DNA of 24,915 nt from CAIKKV01 sp044346855 (lineage in GTDB: Bacteria > Verrucomicrobiota > Kiritimatiellia > CAIKKV01). The notes below the pieces were generated by a model that saw only the letters and a list, made by a program, of their open reading frames with translations, was not told the DNA's origin and ran no database searches. Every line of letters begins with the position of its first letter. Position 1 is the stretch's first letter. The translations under genes were made by a program, and so were the position numbers. Below are positions 22,133-24,915 of this stretch, in pieces. Where the stretch lies: NCBI GenBank assembly GCA_044346855.1, contig JBIIYJ010000043.1, positions 1-24,915 of the forward strand, given 5' to 3'.

Positions 22133-22285
22133 CCTCGCGGAGCTCGGCCCTCCGTATGACATTTCAGTAACAGCAAAACGGAGGGACGAGCTCTGCGAGT
22201 CCTCTTGCGCCATGCTTGCGCCAGACAGGCGCCAATGTGGCCTCGCGGAGCTCGGCCCTCCGTATGACATTTCAGTAACAGCAAA
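22133..22285. repeat. Palindromic element C with 45-bp direct repeat
   Basis: A perfect 45-bp direct repeat occurs at 22133-22177 and 22241-22285. Between the copies, 22178-22199 is complementary (20 of 22) to the first 22 bases of each copy, so the middle segment can pair with either side. The stretch between it and the second copy holds a core at 22207-22226 that matches the core of element A at 19 of 20 positions (contains CTTGCGCCAGAC). Lies in the 508-base gap upstream of the GHMP kinase. No coding potential. Confidence 0.88.
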
Positions 22286-22290
22286 CACGA

Positions 22291-22324
22291 GCGCAATCCG
22301 ATAGCGATAGCGACACTGATTGCG
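22291..22324. repeat. Short inverted repeat around GATAGC tandem units
   Basis: CGCAATC (22292-22298) and GATTGCG (22318-22324) enclose the tandem GATAGCGATAGCGAC. It directly follows element C and may be part of it. Confidence 0.5.
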
Positions 22325-22349
22325 GACCGATCACAGATCACGGCTTCAT

Positions 22350-22508
22350 AAAAAACAATCCGTGTTATCCGTTCAATCCGTGGTTTCCTCTTTTCAGGAC
22401 CTTCGCGCTAGGGGCAGGATTGACCTTCCCCCGTCCCTAATTCGTGGTATCCATGTCATCCTAGGTTTCTTCTCCAGGCTTTCGCGTCTTTCGCGTGTTT
22501 CGTAGTTC
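22350..22508. repeat. Decayed dispersed repeat tracts (two related copies)
   Basis: Two related stretches, about 22355-22400 (ATCCGTGGTTTCCTC...CTTCGCG) and 22441-22505 (ATCCTAGGTTTCTTCTCCAGG then CTTTCGCGTCTTTCGCGTG), resemble each other and a third copy at 23788-23850. Read on the minus strand they give CACGCGAAAGACGCGAAAG-type sequence, a kind of repeat that recurs widely in intergenic DNA. Nothing else is seen between element C and the DUF4143 gene end at 22520. Confidence 0.6.
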
Positions 22509-22519
22509 CCTGACCGAGG

Positions 22520-23752
22520 CTACGCTTCGACCGGCCCGCTCAAGAGGAAGGAAGTCCAACTTTGTGTGCGGACATTACCCGTCTGCGCGGCCGCCTCATC
22601 ACCTTCGTTGCAGAGCAACAGGGGGTGGAATTTGGGATGTAGCCGGCAAAATTCAAGCAGCCCATTCAGGTCCTGGGTCCGGTAGGCGCCGGTTTTCACC
22701 TCAACGGCCCAAGCGCCCCAAGTCCCCTCGAGAATCCAATCCACTTCCAGCGGCTCGGCCCGCCAGTAACTGACCGTTTGCCCGGCATTCCAGGCAAAGG
22801 CAGCAACGGCGTTTTCGACCCACCGTCCCCATCGGACCGGATCTCGCGCCCGGTCCGGAGCCGGTCCCATGGCAGCCATCAACCCCTGGTTTAACACGAT
22901 CAATTTCGGAGGAGCCGCCCGCTGCCGAATCGTCCGGTCCGAATATTTAAGAGCCCCCGCCACAAGACACGCTTCTTCCAGGAGCTGAAGATAATGGGAA
23001 ATTGTCTCCAACGCGCCTCGCTCTGATAATTCACCAGCCAACTTCTGCAAGGACACGATCTCGGCGGGATGGCCGACCGACACCGCATAAACCTGACGCA
23101 ACAGGGCGGGTTTACGCACCATCTCGAGATTCAGAATGTCACGCCCGATGGCCGGCTCAATAATGCTGTCCTTGAGATAGGCGCGCCAACGATCCAACTG
23201 CCCAAGCAAGGCCTGGCCGCCGGGATAGCCGCCAGACTGGACGAAACGGACGACAGCCTCATCCGCCGAAAGGTGGAAACACCGCATCAACTCCGCGGGT
23301 GGCCAGTGGAAAAGCCGCAGGCGCTCAAACCGCCCCGCCATGGTTTCCCGCGAGCCCTTCCCCAATTGGATGGCGGACGATCCCGACACCACAACATGCA
23401 GAGGAATCTTGACTCGATGAATTCGGTCCGCCTCGCTTTTCAGGCGGCGAGCCCAATCGGGCAGATAAGGTATCTCATCCACCAACAGCAGCCCCGAGCC
23501 GGCCTTGCGGGCTTGTTCTCCTGCCTCTCGAACAACGTTTTCCCACCAACCGGAGATTTGCGCCTCGGGGGAGTCGGCGGACACATAAATGGCCCTATCC
23601 CCGAATGCCTCCGCGAGTTCAAGCAACAGAGTCGTTTTCCCGACCTGCCTCGGCCCGCTCAGGATTTGAACACGCCCCGGCGCCGCCTCGCGAAGCCGCT
23701 TGAGGAGCTCATCCCGAATCTCATGATAGCCGCCAATCGAGTTAGCAATCAT
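22520..23752 (-). CDS. AAA ATPase with DUF4143 domain
   Basis: A 410-aa protein of the AAA_14/DUF4143 family, common in accessory regions and of no settled function. Walker A is GPRQVGKTT (33-41), Walker B LLLVDEIPYL (88-97), and the family motif SGSSA...ETMAGR follows. A winged-helix-like middle part (about 200-300) leads to the DUF4143 C-terminal domain, which has a PD-(D/E)XK-like pattern: VDWIL, then AVEVKTG. Those nuclease-type residues are intact. It is monocistronic, with a tight promoter containing a duplicated palindrome. It lies between two direct repeats and beside decayed repeat tracts, suggesting a mobile or recently acquired module. Confidence 0.85.
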   Translation of the reverse strand: MIANSIGGYHEIRDELLKRLREAAPGRVQILSGPRQVGKTTLLLELAEAFGDRAIYVSADSPEAQISGWWENVVREAGEQARKAGSGLLLVDEIPYLPDWARRLKSEADRIHRVKIPLHVVVSGSSAIQLGKGSRETMAGRFERLRLFHWPPAELMRCFHLSADEAVVRFVQSGGYPGGQALLGQLDRWRAYLKDSIIEPAIGRDILNLEMVRKPALLRQVYAVSVGHPAEIVSLQKLAGELSERGALETISHYLQLLEEACLVAGALKYSDRTIRQRAAPPKLIVLNQGLMAAMGPAPDRARDPVRWGRWVENAVAAFAWNAGQTVSYWRAEPLEVDWILEGTWGAWAVEVKTGAYRTQDLNGLLEFCRLHPKFHPLLLCNEGDEAAAQTGNVRTQSWTSFLLSGPVEA

Positions 23753-23757
23753 GTCTT

Positions 23758-23796
23758 AATAATTATTCGACTACGTCTGAAAGTCAATAATTATTC
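23758..23796 (-). promoter_or_regulatory. Promoter with duplicated palindromic operator for the DUF4143 gene
   Basis: On the minus strand TTGACT (23787-23782), a 17-base spacer and AATTAT (23764-23759) precede the ATG at 23752 by only six bases. The palindrome AATAATTATT occurs twice, at 23758-23767 over the -10 box and at 23786-23795 at the -35 edge. Both copies are followed by the same C (23768, 23796) and are spaced 28 bp apart. This looks like a two-site repressor operator. No Shine-Dalgarno is present. Confidence 0.55.
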
Positions 23797-23850
23797 CGTG
23801 CAATCCAAGCAATCCGTGGTTTCATCTTCTCCAGGCTTTCGCGATTTCGT
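23788..23850. repeat. Third copy of the decayed dispersed repeat tract
   Basis: AATCCGTGGTTTCATC, TTCTCCAGGCTTTCGCG and flanking bases repeat the tracts at 22350-22508 on the other side of the DUF4143 gene. It begins immediately outside that gene's promoter. Confidence 0.55.
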
Positions 23851-23969
23851 CCCTTTTCCTCCCCGGTTCCCCATCTTGACGGGCTCACCCATAATGGGTT
23901 TCCGGTCGATCCCGCGCGACATCGCGTGATACCATCCGCCACACTGCTGATTCTTAACCCTGAGCGGGA

Positions 23970-24034
23970 GGCCCGCCCGGCGGGCCGGAGTCGAAGCCCG
24001 GAGGGCGCCTTGTTCACGCTTCGTGAATAAGGCG
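23970..24034. repeat. Two adjacent strong hairpins next to the right direct repeat
   Basis: GGCCCGCC (23970-23977) pairs with GGCGGGCC (23979-23986). CGCCTTGTTCACG (24006-24018) pairs over 13 positions, one of them a G-T wobble, with CGTGAATAAGGCG (24022-24034). No T-run follows either stem, so they are not clear terminators. They lie within the 460-base gap between the DUF4143 gene and the orphan gene, directly before the 24037 repeat. Confidence 0.6.
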
Positions 24035-24036
24035 GG

Positions 24037-24100
24037 TTAAAGGCCTGGCCATGAAAGAGAATATGCCTACCAACGATCCGTTGTTCAATTATTGAATGTT
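24037..24100 (+). repeat. Right copy of ~65-bp direct repeat flanking the DUF4143 module
   Basis: TTAAAGGCCTGGCCATGAA followed by AGAGAATATGCC, CCAACGATC and TTGTTCAATTATTGAATGTT. It aligns with 22056-22120. After it, about 24143-24170, comes a small tandem of AAATCATTTTTGACAGAATC type. No gene is seen between here and 24213. Confidence 0.85.
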
Positions 24101-24186
24101 AAGACCTGACTCTGCAGCCTGGTTTCGACGGCTGTGTTGAAGAGTGACAAAATCATTTTTGACAGAATCATTTTAGTTCGAACGTC

Positions 24187-24227
24187 CCACCTCAACCTGC
24201 GAGTCTTGCGAGCTAGGTTGGAGGTGG
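24187..24227. terminator. Hairpin overlapping the stop codon of the orphan gene
   Basis: CCACCTCAACCT (24187-24198) pairs with AGGTTGGAGGTGG (24215-24227) over 12 base pairs with a single bulged G and a 16-base loop. The stop codon of the minus-strand gene at 24213 lies in the structure. It could end transcription, but no uridine run follows on that strand. Confidence 0.4.
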
Positions 24228-24689
24228 TGGTTGTGCAATCCCATTTTCTTTCCATCCGAGTGGAACGAACACCATGCATTCTGCTTCATTTTCTCTTGCT
24301 ACGATCCCCAAGCATATCTCTGTCCCTTCCACTCTGCAATAAAAGGTTCCGCACTGTACCTTTGTCCCTCGCAAGAATGTCCATAGCCGGGTGTGCATTG
24401 ACTGTCTGAGAAGACGCCTTTTGATGCGTTCGTAAGAAAGACCGATGCGCAAAAGATCGTCTGTTCCATCATCCACGACAGTTTCGGCACCATCTGATCT
24501 GAAAACAAAACGTGCTGCTCGTCTGTCCCACATCTTGCAAATGGCGATGTTGACCTCGCGAATCTCGGGATGTCGCCTACAATAAGCTTTTGCTTTATCG
24601 TCCATAATCTCTCTCGTACAACTCTCACGCTCGCCGTGAACCGCGACAGCGGCGATACGGCGGAGCGCGTGGTTCGAGTCATTTATCAT
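24213..24689 (-). CDS. Hypothetical protein in AT-richer DNA
   Basis: A 158-aa frame I do not recognise. It is mixed alpha/beta in composition, with a charged centre and four consecutive prolines at the C-terminus; it has no signal peptide or membrane segment. Cysteines occur at about six positions without a clear zinc pattern. Base composition and codon use are AT-richer than in the rest of the window, suggesting foreign origin. The first ATG (24689) has no Shine-Dalgarno. An internal ATG at 24605 follows GAGAGAGA and would give 130 aa; it may be the true start. A competing frame (24299-24682) looks less protein-like. Whether either is expressed is uncertain. Confidence 0.5.
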   Translation of the reverse strand: MINDSNHALRRIAAVAVHGERESCTREIMDDKAKAYCRRHPEIREVNIAICKMWDRRAARFVFRSDGAETVVDDGTDDLLRIGLSYERIKRRLLRQSMHTRLWTFLRGTKVQCGTFYCRVEGTEICLGIVARENEAECMVFVPLGWKENGIAQPPPPT

Positions 24690-24817
24690 GATTCTACTTT
24701 ATTTAGGAAACCAAAAACAAACGACTCATTCCCCCCGATTCTTTTCCATTCATGCTGACAATCTTCATCTGATGAGTTAATTTGGATCTTTTTCCCGTAG
24801 TGAATGGTCCACGAAAA

Positions 24818-24863
24818 CACGCATTTAAAAGTGAGCCACCGCACGCATTAAAAGTGAGCCACC
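24818..24863. mobile_element. Two near-identical short repeats, probable insertion-sequence end
   Basis: CACGCATTTAAAAGTGAGCC... (24818-24840) and CACGCATTAAAAGTGAGCC... (24842-24863) are tandem copies differing by one T, both ending in CACC. Repeated TTAAAAGTGAGCCACC-type sequence at a terminus recalls IS21-family (istA/istB) elements, whose ends carry multiple short repeats. No transposase frame is in the window; it would lie to the right. The 24690-24817 stretch contains nothing else I can identify. Confidence 0.4.
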
Positions 24864-24915
24864 TTCAAGTGGCCTCCGATAAACTACCGGGCAACCAAAA
24901 CGCCCGGGGGCAAGG

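Noticed and set aside
22052..22341. Small frames with a repeated LLLKCHTEGRAPRG segment
   Set aside because: They translate the two copies of the 45-bp direct repeat in element C; no start signal or family.

Overview
This is a GC-rich bacterial chromosome segment. It is densely packed and uses overlapping (ATGA-type) gene junctions over most of its length. No rRNA, tRNA or phylogenetic marker is present, so the lineage is an inference. The gene set and order (trpS-scpA-scpB-hisC-cmk; lysS-lolC/E-lolD), the EndoQ-type PHP nuclease, the GH35 glycosidase, the aromatic-proline repeat exported protein and the many large intergenic palindromes would suit the PVC group (Kiritimatiellota/Verrucomicrobiota-like). 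The Lol genes imply a Gram-negative envelope.

Region 1 (1-9712, minus strand) is one apparent ten-gene transcription unit reading right to left: trpS, scpA, scpB, hisC, cmk, a DapA/NanA-superfamily aldolase, a HAD phosphatase, argF, pyrB, and an exported repeat protein cut by the window's left edge. Every junction is a 4-base overlap or a gap of 8-11 bases. The unit mixes translation, chromosome condensation, histidine/aromatic and arginine/pyrimidine metabolism. ScpA ends in an extreme Asp/Glu tail. Region 2 (9767-10996, plus) is a monocistronic archaeal-type phosphoglycerate mutase. Region 3 (11003-14351, minus) is lysS-lolC/E-lolD. It is divergent from a GH35 glycosidase (14479-16623, plus).

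Region 4 (16624-24915) is looser and accessory-like: an APH-fold kinase, an EndoQ-like repair nuclease, a Xre-RES toxin-antitoxin pair, a fucokinase-type GHMP kinase, an AAA/DUF4143 ATPase, an AT-richer orphan gene, and a repeat pair that looks like an insertion-sequence edge. Its intergenic gaps hold three large palindromic elements, a roughly 65-bp direct repeat flanking the DUF4143 module, and decayed repeat tracts. Two of the palindromes share a 20-bp core although their arms are unrelated.

The strongest cross-cutting observation concerns promoters. Five genes with their own sigma70-like promoters (apgM, endoQ, xre antitoxin, GHMP kinase, DUF4143 ATPase) have the -10 box only 6-9 bases before the ATG and no Shine-Dalgarno, which predicts leaderless mRNAs. 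The trpS and lysS operon heads and the GH35 gene instead carry strong AGGAG-type sites. No single novel defence-type system is evident. The best candidates for something undescribed are the modular palindrome family, the hyperacidic ScpA tail and the clamp-motif-like C-terminus of the EndoQ protein.
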